Shown here piece by piece: positions 43,990 through 50,862 of a stretch of DNA of 64,000 bases. The DNA comes from Candidatus Polarisedimenticolia bacterium (lineage in GTDB: Bacteria > Acidobacteriota > Polarisedimenticolia > Gp22-AA2 > AA152). The stretch's first letter is position 1, and the number at the start of each line of letters is the position of its first letter. The stretch covers positions 1 through 64,000 of the forward strand of contig DASYRE010000019.1 in the NCBI GenBank assembly GCA_036004685.1, written 5' to 3'. The notes beneath the pieces were generated by a model. That model was not told the DNA's origin. It did no database searches and was given only the letters and a program-made list of their open reading frames with translations. The position numbers were made by a program, and so were the translations under genes.

Positions 43990-45263
43990 GCGCCGCCGCG
44001 CCGGCCAAGGTCTCGTTTCGGCTCATCTCGTCCTCCACGCTTCTCGGCGGCATGCTTTCGCTGGCGCTCCTGGTCGGCCTGCTTCTCGCGGAGGGTCTCT
44101 CCCCGGCGGGCGCCGCAGCCCATTGGGGCCGGCTGGCCGGGCTGCTTCCGCTGGCGCTCCTCGCGACGCTCGTGGCCCTCGACGGGATCCAGCTGGTCGA
44201 GATCGGCGCGGAGGGGATCGGCGCAAACTCCCTCGCCGCGCTTCTCCTCGGGAAGTTCTTCCGATCGCGCGCCCTCCGGGCCGGGCGAACTTTCCGCCTT
44301 ACCTGGTCCTCGGTCGACGCGGTGGAGCTGAGGATCTGCCGGTTCCAGTCCCCCTTCCGCCGCTCGGTCCCACGCGGCTGGCTCATCGCCGGTTCTCCCG
44401 GGAGAGTGGTCCGGATCCCCTTCGGGCACCCCTCCCTCGCGCCGGTCCTCACCATCCTGAGGCGTTGCGTCCATCCCTATTTCATCCATCTTCCGTCCCG
44501 CGACTGGGAAGGGCGGATCCCTCCCCGGCAGGCACTGGGACGGATGCTCCGGACCGTTGTCTTCGATCCGTCGTGTCCCTCTGAATTCATCGCCGAAACG
44601 GCCCGCACCTGCCTGCTGTGGGGCAACTTCTCCCGGGCGGAACGCCTGATGGATCTGGCGCTGGCGAAGCAGGAGGAGGACCTCCAGGTCCTCGATCAGT
44701 ATTTCGTCATCATGAAGCGCCTGGGGAACCTCGAGAAGGCGAAACCGGCGTTGGAGCGTCTCCTGAAGAGCCGGCAGGCTCCCCTCGACCTCGTCGAGAT
44801 GGCGGAAGTGCACCACGCGGAAGGAGAGGAGAAGAAGGCGGCGGAGAGGCTGTTGCAGGCCGCGGAGCAGGATCAGACCTCCGGGCTCGCTCACTTCCTG
44901 CTGGGCTGTCTCTACGTGCAGCGCGAAGGACTCGAGATGACGGCGCTCGATCAGTGGCGCAAGGGCCTCGATCGCGCCCGCCACCCCCATCTTCTCGGCA
45001 AGCTGGGCGAGACCTATCGATACCACCGCGAGCTTCTGATGACTCCCGGCTTCCTGGAAGGGGAGCACCGCCGCCACATGCGGCGCGTCTGGTCCCAGCG
45101 TCTCGGCAGCATCGGGATCGTGACGGTCCTGATGGGAACCGGCCTATGGTTCCTCCGCCCCGCGAACGCCGCCGCCTCCCCGGAGATCAGCAGCGCGCTC
45201 CTGATCGTGGGCGGAGGCTTCCTGCTCGCCGCGATGCTCCTCCGCCGCCGCCGCAAGCCCTGA
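43986..45263 (+). CDS. Membrane-anchored TPR protein coupled to the phosphatase
   Basis: 425 residues. Two N-terminal transmembrane helices (LLGGMLSLALLVGLLLAEG and LLPLALLATLVALDGIQLV) are followed by a PH-like or beta segment (FRLTWSSVDAVELRICRFQSPF). TPR-type helical repeats come next (CLLWGNFSRAERLMDLALAKQEED, MKRLGNLEKAKPALERLLKSRQ, HHAEGEEKKAAERLLQAAEQD, HFLLGCLYVQREGLEMTALDQWRKGL), then two C-terminal helices. I know no named family. The 4-bp overlap with the FHA-GAF-PP2C gene suggests it works with the phosphatase, perhaps as a membrane receptor or scaffold. Confidence 0.75.
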   Translation: MSAAAPAKVSFRLISSSTLLGGMLSLALLVGLLLAEGLSPAGAAAHWGRLAGLLPLALLATLVALDGIQLVEIGAEGIGANSLAALLLGKFFRSRALRAGRTFRLTWSSVDAVELRICRFQSPFRRSVPRGWLIAGSPGRVVRIPFGHPSLAPVLTILRRCVHPYFIHLPSRDWEGRIPPRQALGRMLRTVVFDPSCPSEFIAETARTCLLWGNFSRAERLMDLALAKQEEDLQVLDQYFVIMKRLGNLEKAKPALERLLKSRQAPLDLVEMAEVHHAEGEEKKAAERLLQAAEQDQTSGLAHFLLGCLYVQREGLEMTALDQWRKGLDRARHPHLLGKLGETYRYHRELLMTPGFLEGEHRRHMRRVWSQRLGSIGIVTVLMGTGLWFLRPANAAASPEISSALLIVGGGFLLAAMLLRRRRKP

Positions 45264-45350
45264 GCGAGCCCCCCCCCTCGAGACGCCCCGAGGTCGAACG
45301 AACATGCAGGGGGGAGGACTCCGGGGGATCCATCGCTGTCCTCCTGGGTC

Positions 45351-45527
45351 CTACTCCTCCAAGACTCGGGCGACCTTGTGAGCTTGCCAGTCTTCGGACG
45401 AGCCCGACAGGAGAAGCAGACGCTGCCAGGGCTGCGCTCCGAAGATTCTCGCCATCTCTTCCTCGCGGCCCGTCAAGTAGGCTGCGAGGAACAGCTCGAG
45501 AGCCTCTTCGCGATTCCGAAAAGTTCA
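45351..45527 (-). other. In-frame continuation of the metalloprotease past its TGA codon
   Basis: After the TGA at 45525-45527 the same frame runs on for 57 codons to TAG (45351-45353). It encodes TFRNREEALELFLAAYLTG, then REEEMARIFGAQPWQRLLLL and SGSSEDWQAHKVARVLEE. This reads as the natural C-terminal helices of a gluzincin-like protease. There is no start codon at its beginning. It is either the rest of a gene broken by a nonsense change or the far side of a recoded UGA. Confidence 0.6.
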
Positions 45528-46265
45528 CTCCATGATTCTTTCGATTACGAACTCCACGGCTTTTCTCTCGGTCGGATAGGCCTTCGACCGGCCGACCGCG
45601 CTGCTCGTGAGGAGATCGTACTTCCGAACCAGATACCGGGCAGCGGTTTCGGTGATCCCTTCCGCCATCGCGTGCCCGAAGGAATCGGCCGCGTTGAAGT
45701 GGAGACTTTCATGCACCAGGAGCAGCTCCATCGGGATCGGCCAATCGATCGTGGCGAAGAAGGCGTCCGGGTAGTAGGGAATGAACATGCCGTACGTGAT
45801 CATCTGACGGTTCCGCTCGTCGATGAACAATCGGGGCGGAAGGAACTCGACGCGCATGGGCCGGTACGACCAATGCTTTTCCTCGAAATAGCTCCTGAGG
45901 GTGGCATCAACCTTTTCCGCGGTGAGCTTCGCGTTGTTCAGACGGCTTTCGGGGATGGGGACGCCCGAGCTTCTGGCGTATTGAATCCACTCATCGGTCC
46001 ATCGCTTCACGTCCTGACTAATCCTCGTGTAGAGCTCAGGATTGGCTCGTTCGATCTGCCGAAAGCTCCGGGTTTGATAGAGCCTCAAGTCGTCGCCCTG
46101 GAGAATCTTCTTGAACGTGTGATCGAATGAATAAACCAACTCGTAAATGTTCCGTGGCTGCCGAACCTCTCCACTTTCGGTGATCGGGCTTCCCGACGAG
46201 ACTCGGGAAAGGGAGAGGGCACCGGCAACGAGGAGCAAGGATGCGACGATCTTCCCCTGTTCCAT
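45525..46265 (-). CDS. Secreted HExxH metalloprotease-like protein, interrupted by TGA
   Basis: 246 residues up to the TGA. A signal peptide (IVASLLLVAGALSLSRVSS) is followed by a helical domain and the zinc-binding motif VHESLH (His185, Glu186, His189), with AEGITETAARYLV as the likely third-ligand helix (Glu202 or Glu206). It resembles minimal gluzincin-type peptidases but I cannot name a family. The protein appears cut short just after KAVEFVIERIME, and the frame continues for 57 more sensible codons. AAGGGA precedes ATG 46265. It follows the DinB gene in the same direction, 33 bp apart. Confidence 0.7.
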   Translation of the reverse strand: MEQGKIVASLLLVAGALSLSRVSSGSPITESGEVRQPRNIYELVYSFDHTFKKILQGDDLRLYQTRSFRQIERANPELYTRISQDVKRWTDEWIQYARSSGVPIPESRLNNAKLTAEKVDATLRSYFEEKHWSYRPMRVEFLPPRLFIDERNRQMITYGMFIPYYPDAFFATIDWPIPMELLLVHESLHFNAADSFGHAMAEGITETAARYLVRKYDLLTSSAVGRSKAYPTERKAVEFVIERIME

Positions 46266-46298
46266 GTCTTATCCCTTGAAATGCCTAAGAAGCGGAGG

Positions 46299-46793
46299 TC
46301 ATTGCCCCGCCGATTTCATCCACGCTTCGATCTCGGCTTTGTGGGATCCGTCGTGCTGGGACATGAACCCGGGGATGTCGCAGAGCGACACCTTCCCGAC
46401 ACCATCCTGCGTGCCGCTCAGGAACCAGGCCTGCCCGTCGATCGACCGCAGCGCCGCGAGGTTTCGCCGGCGCGCCTCCGCGAAAGCCGCCAGGCCGTCC
46501 TCGAGCGTCAACCGGCGGTAGTCGCGCTCGGCCGCCAGCTTGGCGCCGTCGAAATCAGGCAGGTAGGGCTCCTTTTCGGTCAACAGGCGCCGAATCCGCT
46601 CTCCGAATCCTTCGCGCTCGAGGTCCGCAAGATGCCAGACCTGCTCGACGGGCGACAGAGTGCCGTCGGCGGCGACGGTCCGCGTCTGCTCCGGGCTCAG
46701 ACGCGAGAAGACCTCGTCGAGATAGGCCGGCATGCTCGCCAGTGAGATCAGGAACTCCTCGCGTTGATCCGGATCGAGTTTCATGTACTGCAT
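46299..46793 (-). CDS. DinB-like four-helix-bundle protein
   Basis: 164 residues matching the DinB/DUF664-type fold: MPAYLDEVFSRLSPEQ, SPVEQVWHLADLEREGFGERIRRLL with the first metal His, a linker with YRRLTLEDGLAAFAEARRRNLAAL, and the C-terminal MSQHDGSHKAEIEAWMKSAG with the second and third metal His. Family members are metal-dependent thiol transferases or DNA-damage-induced proteins. GGAGGG precedes the start at 46793. It lies 78 bp after the nitrilase-type gene and 33 bp before the metalloprotease. Confidence 0.85.
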   Translation of the reverse strand: MQYMKLDPDQREEFLISLASMPAYLDEVFSRLSPEQTRTVAADGTLSPVEQVWHLADLEREGFGERIRRLLTEKEPYLPDFDGAKLAAERDYRRLTLEDGLAAFAEARRRNLAALRSIDGQAWFLSGTQDGVGKVSLCDIPGFMSQHDGSHKAEIEAWMKSAGQ

Positions 46794-46871
46794 GGTCCCT
46801 CCAATAGAAAGAGTCCACCTCGCTACGCGGCGTTGTAGGTGGGGCGGCCCTGGTTTTCGCCTCCTCCGGCG

Positions 46872-47678
46872 TCATCGTCCCTCCCCTTCCTCCTGATAGC
46901 GCTCCGGCGCGTACCGGCGGGCCAGCAGGCCGGTCGCTTCCTCGGGCTTGATGGCCTGAACGAGGACCCCCTCCTGCCCGTAAGGCAGGTAAGCCTGGCA
47001 CCGGCCCGACGGGGCGATGAGACTCGTGGCCGATTCCGGGAAGCGCAGCGCGTAGTTGACGCTGGCGAAATAGACGGTGTTCTCAAGGCTGCGCAGGCTC
47101 ATCGCCTTCTCGTAATAGGGGGCCTGGGCCGAGCCCCACTCGGTGAGGCGGATGCCGGCGCGCTCGCTCCCGGTGTGCTGAGGATGAAAGACGATCGCGG
47201 CGCCGCGGACGGCGGCCCATCGCACCGTCTCGGGGTAGCGCCAGCCTTCATGGCAGATGGCCACGCCGAGCTTGACGCCGTTGACCTCGAAGAGGCGGCG
47301 CGTACGGCCGGGGACGTAGAACGCCTCTTCGGAAGGGTCGAGCTGGTTCTTCGTCTGGAATCCCTGAACCTCCCCGCGGGCGTCGATGACGAAGGCGGCG
47401 ATCTGCCGTCCCCCGTCCGTGAGCCTCTCCATCCCGAGGATGGCGGCCACCGAAAACTCTCGCGCCCACTGCGCCACGCTCCGGAGAGCCCGCTCCTGCT
47501 GCGCCCGATCGAAGGGGAACACTTCGAAGTCCTGCCCGCGCAAGCCGGGAAGATAGGCTTCGGGAAAACAGGCGATTTCCGCGCCTTGCACCGAGGCCTC
47601 CGACAAGAGGCGTTTGATCTTCTCGAGCCCCTCGTCGAGGCTCCGGGCGACGCGCGGCGAAGCCAGGGCGACGATCAA
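46872..47678 (-). CDS. Carbon-nitrogen hydrolase (nitrilase superfamily)
   Basis: 268 residues from a TTG start that overlaps the methyltransferase stop as TTGA and has GGGAGG five bases ahead. The catalytic triad is visible: Glu in CFPEAYLPG, Lys in QTKNQLDPSE and Cys in VAICHEGWRYPE. The surrounding GVKLGVAICHE and FHPQHTGSERAGIR blocks are family-typical. Members hydrolyse amides, nitriles or carbamoyl groups; the substrate is not evident. It is coupled to the methyltransferase upstream and followed by DinB. Confidence 0.92.
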   Translation of the reverse strand: MIVALASPRVARSLDEGLEKIKRLLSEASVQGAEIACFPEAYLPGLRGQDFEVFPFDRAQQERALRSVAQWAREFSVAAILGMERLTDGGRQIAAFVIDARGEVQGFQTKNQLDPSEEAFYVPGRTRRLFEVNGVKLGVAICHEGWRYPETVRWAAVRGAAIVFHPQHTGSERAGIRLTEWGSAQAPYYEKAMSLRSLENTVYFASVNYALRFPESATSLIAPSGRCQAYLPYGQEGVLVQAIKPEEATGLLARRYAPERYQEEGEGR

Positions 47679-48412
47679 GACGCCCTCCCCGGATTGCTTC
47701 CCGCTCCCCGCAGACTTTGGAGGGCGCGAAGGGTCGCGTCGAGGAACGCCTTCCCGTAGGCCGGAGGCAACCACGGAGCGGTCGCGCCGGAGCGCCGGCC
47801 CCATGTGATGCTCCCCAGCTCGCCCACGGCGTCGAAGATCGGTCCGGGTCGCAGTGTCGTTTTCGCCACCTCGATCGGTCCCGGAAAACCGCTGAGGCTC
47901 GTCGAGTCATGCAGCAGCAGAAAGCCTCCGGGCTGGAGGTGCGGCAGCCAGGTCTTCACGTCGGCTTCCACGCTCTCCTTCCCATGGTTGCCATCGACGA
48001 ACAGGAGCCGCACCGGCTCGCTCCACTGCCGGGCGACTTCGACGGAGGGCAGGACCACGGCATCCACGAAGGCCTCCAGGCCGAAGTGGCGGAGGTTCTC
48101 GCCCAGCTCCTGGGCCGTCTGGTAGACGTGCGGATCCACCGCGAACACGCGGGTCTTGCGGCCGGCGCTGGCGCCGGCCGCCATGCACAAGGTCGATCGT
48201 CCGCGGAAGGAGCCGATTTCGACGACACACCCCGAACCGGGTCCCGAGCGCGCCAGCCAGTAGAGGAAGACTCCCTCGTGAGGGAAGAGGTAGCCGTCCA
48301 CCAGCGCCAGAATCGGGGCGATGGGTAGCCCTCCGGGCAGCAGGCAGGCGATGGCGGCATCGCGCCCGCGGCGAAGAGAATCCTTCCACGTGCCGATGCG
48401 GCGAACGCTCAT
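47675..48412 (-). CDS. Class I SAM-dependent methyltransferase (Methyltransf_24 type)
   Basis: 245 residues with the SAM-binding motif VVEIGSFRGRSTLCMA (about residues 64-79), TRVFAVDPHVYQTAQELGENL, VRLLFVDGNHGKESVEADVKTWLPHLQPGGFLLLHDS and a downstream acidic loop. This is the layout of the Methyltransf_24 group often seen in surface-sugar or natural-product clusters. The acceptor is unknown. The ATG at 48412 has no neighbour upstream for 228 bp (48413-48640), a stretch in which I see no gene. Confidence 0.85.
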   Translation of the reverse strand: MSVRRIGTWKDSLRRGRDAAIACLLPGGLPIAPILALVDGYLFPHEGVFLYWLARSGPGSGCVVEIGSFRGRSTLCMAAGASAGRKTRVFAVDPHVYQTAQELGENLRHFGLEAFVDAVVLPSVEVARQWSEPVRLLFVDGNHGKESVEADVKTWLPHLQPGGFLLLHDSTSLSGFPGPIEVAKTTLRPGPIFDAVGELGSITWGRRSGATAPWLPPAYGKAFLDATLRALQSLRGAGSNPGRAS

Positions 48413-48640
48413 GGCTCTCGCCTGCCGCCCAGAGTGCCGAGCTCAAGCCCCGGCGCCGAGATCCGCCGCCTCGGTCGCGACGCGGGCCCCCGCACGGACA
48501 TGAAAACCTCACCAAGGCGATTGCTTTGCGAGTCTGGCGCGGCAGCCGGCCTGGGACGGGGCGGCACCGGCCGCGGACGCTCGGACGGGCCGACGACTTT
48601 GCCGGCCGCGATGCGGACGGTCGGCGGACGGCGGCTGCCT

Positions 48641-49882
48641 CTAAGGCAAGGATGCTTCGACGAACCGGCCCGGGAGGTTGACGTAGACGCTGACGGGGGC
48701 CTTGCCCATGACGGCGGGGGCGAAGACCATCCTCCGGGCCGCGTCCAGGGCCGCCTGGTCGGCGAGAGGACTTCCGGTCGAGACTTCGAGGCTCACGTCG
48801 GTCACCAGGCCGTTCTCGTCGATCGACAGGCGCAGGAGCGGCTCGATCTCGGGCGGCTTCGTGCCGGGCGGCAGCGGGATCGGGATGGCCGCCGCGGGAG
48901 GCGTGATCTCCTCGGTGATCTGCCTGGGCGTTCCCGGGGCCGAGGTGGGCTCCGGAGGTCCGCCGCGGCTGCCGATTGCGAAGCGCGCTTTGATGGCCTT
49001 GCCGTCGCGCTGGGCCGGGGTGAACCTCCACTTCTTCACGGCCGCGGCAATCTCTGGGGCGTGTTTCACTTGCAGGTCCGCGAACCGGACGTCCAGGACG
49101 GAGCCGTCCTCGCCTAACGAGATGTCAAGAGGAGTCCGGGGCCACGCTTCGGTGCCCAGCGGCTTTCTCGCGCCTCGGACGAGCGCCGGCGCCGTCCAGC
49201 GCGTGCTCCCCGGATCCCATGCCTTCGGCTTGTCCGGCCCGGAGAGGACTTCCCCGCTCGGCTCCTGCATGAACGCGTAGGAGTAGATCGGCTTCGTGAT
49301 GCGCATCTGTTTCAGCAGGACGCGGATCGGGACCTTGTGGAGGGGGTTGTCCTTCAAGTCCCGCGGCAGGTCGGCGATTCTCCGGGCGACGTCGAGGCCT
49401 TCGGTGACCTCGCCGAAAATCGTGTACCTCCCGTCGAGGCGGGGCAGGTTCTCGATCGCGATGAAGAACTGGCACGACCCGGAATTTGGATCGTCGTCCC
49501 GGGCCATCCCGACCGTCCCGGGCTTGTAATGGAGGTGGGTGCTGAATTCCGCCTGGAGCCGGTGGTCGCCCTCGCCGTCCCCGTCGTTGCTCCGGTCCGC
49601 GTCCTTGGAGTTCGGATCCCCCCCCTGGATCACGAAGTGAGGAATCACCCGGTGGAACGTCGTCCCGTCGTAGAAGTGCTTTCGGATCAGCTCCTTGACG
49701 TAGGAGACGTGGGAGGGGGCCTCCTCGGGAAAGAAGCGGAGGGCGATCGTGCCCAGGGGGGTCGTGATCACCGCGATCTCCTCCCGCCCCCGCATGGGCT
49801 TGCGCGTCGCGGGAGCTGCGGAGACTGAAGCGAGAAGCAGGATTCCCGCAGCGAACAGGAGGCGTGCGAAAAATCGGGACAT
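48641..49882 (-). CDS. Secreted cyclophilin fused to two TonB C-terminal domains
   Basis: 413 residues. A signal peptide (FFARLLFAAGILLLASVSA) precedes a complete cyclophilin-type peptidyl-prolyl isomerase (FYDGTTFHRVIPHFVIQGGDP, GTVGMARDDDPNSGSCQFFIAI, LDGRYTIFGEVTEGLDVA; about residues 36-180). Two TonB_C-like energy-transducer folds follow: one near 245-310 (LDISLGEDGSVLDVRFADLQVKHAPEIAAAVKKWRFTPAQRDG) and one near 340-413 (LLRLSIDENGLVTDVSLEVSTGSPLADQAALDAARRMVFAPA). They are joined by a Pro-rich linker. No membrane helix of a true TonB is present, so these domains probably act as periplasmic binding modules. It has its own divergent promoter. Confidence 0.88.
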   Translation of the reverse strand: MSRFFARLLFAAGILLLASVSAAPATRKPMRGREEIAVITTPLGTIALRFFPEEAPSHVSYVKELIRKHFYDGTTFHRVIPHFVIQGGDPNSKDADRSNDGDGEGDHRLQAEFSTHLHYKPGTVGMARDDDPNSGSCQFFIAIENLPRLDGRYTIFGEVTEGLDVARRIADLPRDLKDNPLHKVPIRVLLKQMRITKPIYSYAFMQEPSGEVLSGPDKPKAWDPGSTRWTAPALVRGARKPLGTEAWPRTPLDISLGEDGSVLDVRFADLQVKHAPEIAAAVKKWRFTPAQRDGKAIKARFAIGSRGGPPEPTSAPGTPRQITEEITPPAAAIPIPLPPGTKPPEIEPLLRLSIDENGLVTDVSLEVSTGSPLADQAALDAARRMVFAPAVMGKAPVSVYVNLPGRFVEASLP

Positions 49883-49927
49883 GATGTTGTAGCTCGCCTC
49901 AGCGGTTCCGTGAATGATGTCGAAGGC

Positions 49928-49957
49928 ATTCTAGAAACCTGGTCGTTCCCTTGTCAA
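49928..49957 (-). promoter_or_regulatory. Promoter of the cyclophilin-TonB gene, overlapping a divergent promoter
   Basis: Minus strand TTGACA (49957-49952), 18 bp, TAGAAT (49933-49928). Its -35 hexamer is the complement of bases also used as the -35 of the plus-strand promoter at 49951-49979. Confidence 0.7.
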
Positions 49958-49979
49958 GAAACCTGCCCACCGCGATAAT
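49951..49979 (+). promoter_or_regulatory. Promoter of the LAB_N gene, overlapping a divergent promoter
   Basis: TTGTCA (49951-49956), 17 bp, GATAAT (49974-49979), 52 bp before the start codon at 50032. It shares its -35 bases with the divergent promoter at 49928-49957. Confidence 0.65.
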
Positions 49980-50031
49980 CGGGCGGCGTTCGGGATGACG
50001 ATCCCCGGTGGAGGGCGTTGAAGGAGGAGCG

Positions 50032-50319
50032 ATGAGCGAGCCGCTGATGCTGGTCCTCGGTTACACCGCGCAGGCGTTGTTCGGCGGGCGGTTCGCCCTG
50101 CAGTGGGTGGTGTCGGAGCGCTCGGGGCGAAGCGTCGTCCCGGCGGCTTTCTGGCTCTTCAGCGTCGCCGGCGGGATCCTGATGCTCCTCTATGCCGTGC
50201 TGCGGAAGGATCAGGTCTTCATCCTCGGCCAGGCCCTGGGACTGGCGATCTACGTGCGCAATCTCACCCTCCTGCGCCGGGAGAAGACGCTCCGGGATCC
50301 CGGCCGGCTCGGCCCCTGA
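50032..50319 (+). CDS. Lipid-A-disaccharide synthase N-terminal domain (LAB_N) membrane protein
   Basis: 95 residues, three transmembrane helices: LMLVLGYTAQALFGGRFALQWVVSE, VVPAAFWLFSVAGGILMLLYAVL and FILGQALGLAIYVRNLTLL. The segment FGGRFALQWVVSER is diagnostic of the PF07578-type domain found at the N terminus of some LpxB proteins or as a free-standing inner-membrane protein. It implies a lipid-A-bearing outer membrane. AAGGAGGAG precedes the ATG. Confidence 0.88.
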   Translation: MSEPLMLVLGYTAQALFGGRFALQWVVSERSGRSVVPAAFWLFSVAGGILMLLYAVLRKDQVFILGQALGLAIYVRNLTLLRREKTLRDPGRLGP

Positions 50320-50327
50320 GCCGGCGT

Positions 50328-50373
50328 TTGACAGACTTCCCGCCGCCCGCCCATAATTTGAGAATGATTCGCA
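50328..50373 (+). promoter_or_regulatory. Promoter and Fur-like box of the iron operon
   Basis: TTGACA (50328-50333), 18 bp, CATAAT (50352-50357). Overlapping the likely start of transcription is TGAGAAT-G-ATTCGCA (50359-50373), matching the 7-1-7 Fur inverted repeat (TGATAAT-N-ATTATCA) at 11 of 14 positions. AAGGAGG follows before the start at 50392. The operon's own Fur-type regulator is the natural candidate for binding. Confidence 0.65.
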
Positions 50374-50391
50374 ATTCATAAGGAGGTCCTC

Positions 50392-50850
50392 ATGGACGCC
50401 GCGGGCCGCTTCGCGCGCTACCTCGCCCTGCACGATCTGAAGATGACCCGCGCCCGCCGCGCGATCCTCGAGGAAGTCCTCTCCATGCCGGGCCACTTCA
50501 CGGCCGACGACATGCTGGCGCATTTCCGGAGCAAGGGAAGGCTCGTCGCCCCGGCGACGCTCTACCGCACGCTGGCCCGCCTCGTCGAGGCGGGGCTCGT
50601 CCACCGGATCCCCATGAACCGCGGGCAGGCGCGGTACGAGCCGATGCTGGGCCGCTCGCATCACGACCACATGTTCTGTGTCGCCTGCGGCAAGATCATC
50701 GAGTTTCAGAGCCGCAAGATCGAGCGCATCCAGGACGAGGTCTGCCGGCGCAAGAAATTCAGGCTCCTGGAGCGCACGCACCAGCTCCGGGGCCATTGCC
50801 GCGATTGCGCGCGCGGCGACCGGTCGCGCCCGCCCGAGACGCAGGGCTGA
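50392..50850 (+). CDS. Fur-family metal-dependent regulator
   Basis: 152 residues. The winged helix (LKMTRARRAILEEVLSM...FTADDMLAHFRSKGRLVAPATLYRTLARLVEAGLV) is followed by the metal-binding half with HHDH (90-93), the zinc cysteines Cys96/Cys99 and Cys136/Cys139. It is closer to Fur than to Zur or PerR by the HHDHMFC pattern, but metal choice is not certain. It is the first gene of an operon with FTR1, two permeases and an ATPase, and its promoter has a Fur-like box, so negative autoregulation by iron is likely. The FTR1 gene starts 12 bp later. Confidence 0.9.
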   Translation: MDAAGRFARYLALHDLKMTRARRAILEEVLSMPGHFTADDMLAHFRSKGRLVAPATLYRTLARLVEAGLVHRIPMNRGQARYEPMLGRSHHDHMFCVACGKIIEFQSRKIERIQDEVCRRKKFRLLERTHQLRGHCRDCARGDRSRPPETQG

Positions 50851-50862
50851 GGCGGGAGCGCC

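Noticed and set aside
45187-45528. 113-codon minus-strand frame overlapping the metalloprotease end
   Set aside because: It overlaps two better-supported reading frames, is Arg/Ser/Gly-rich and runs antisense into the TPR gene.
48413-48640. Possible small gene in the gap before the methyltransferase
   Set aside because: Open frames here are short, lack ribosome sites and have no protein-like character; no repeat or RNA structure was evident either.
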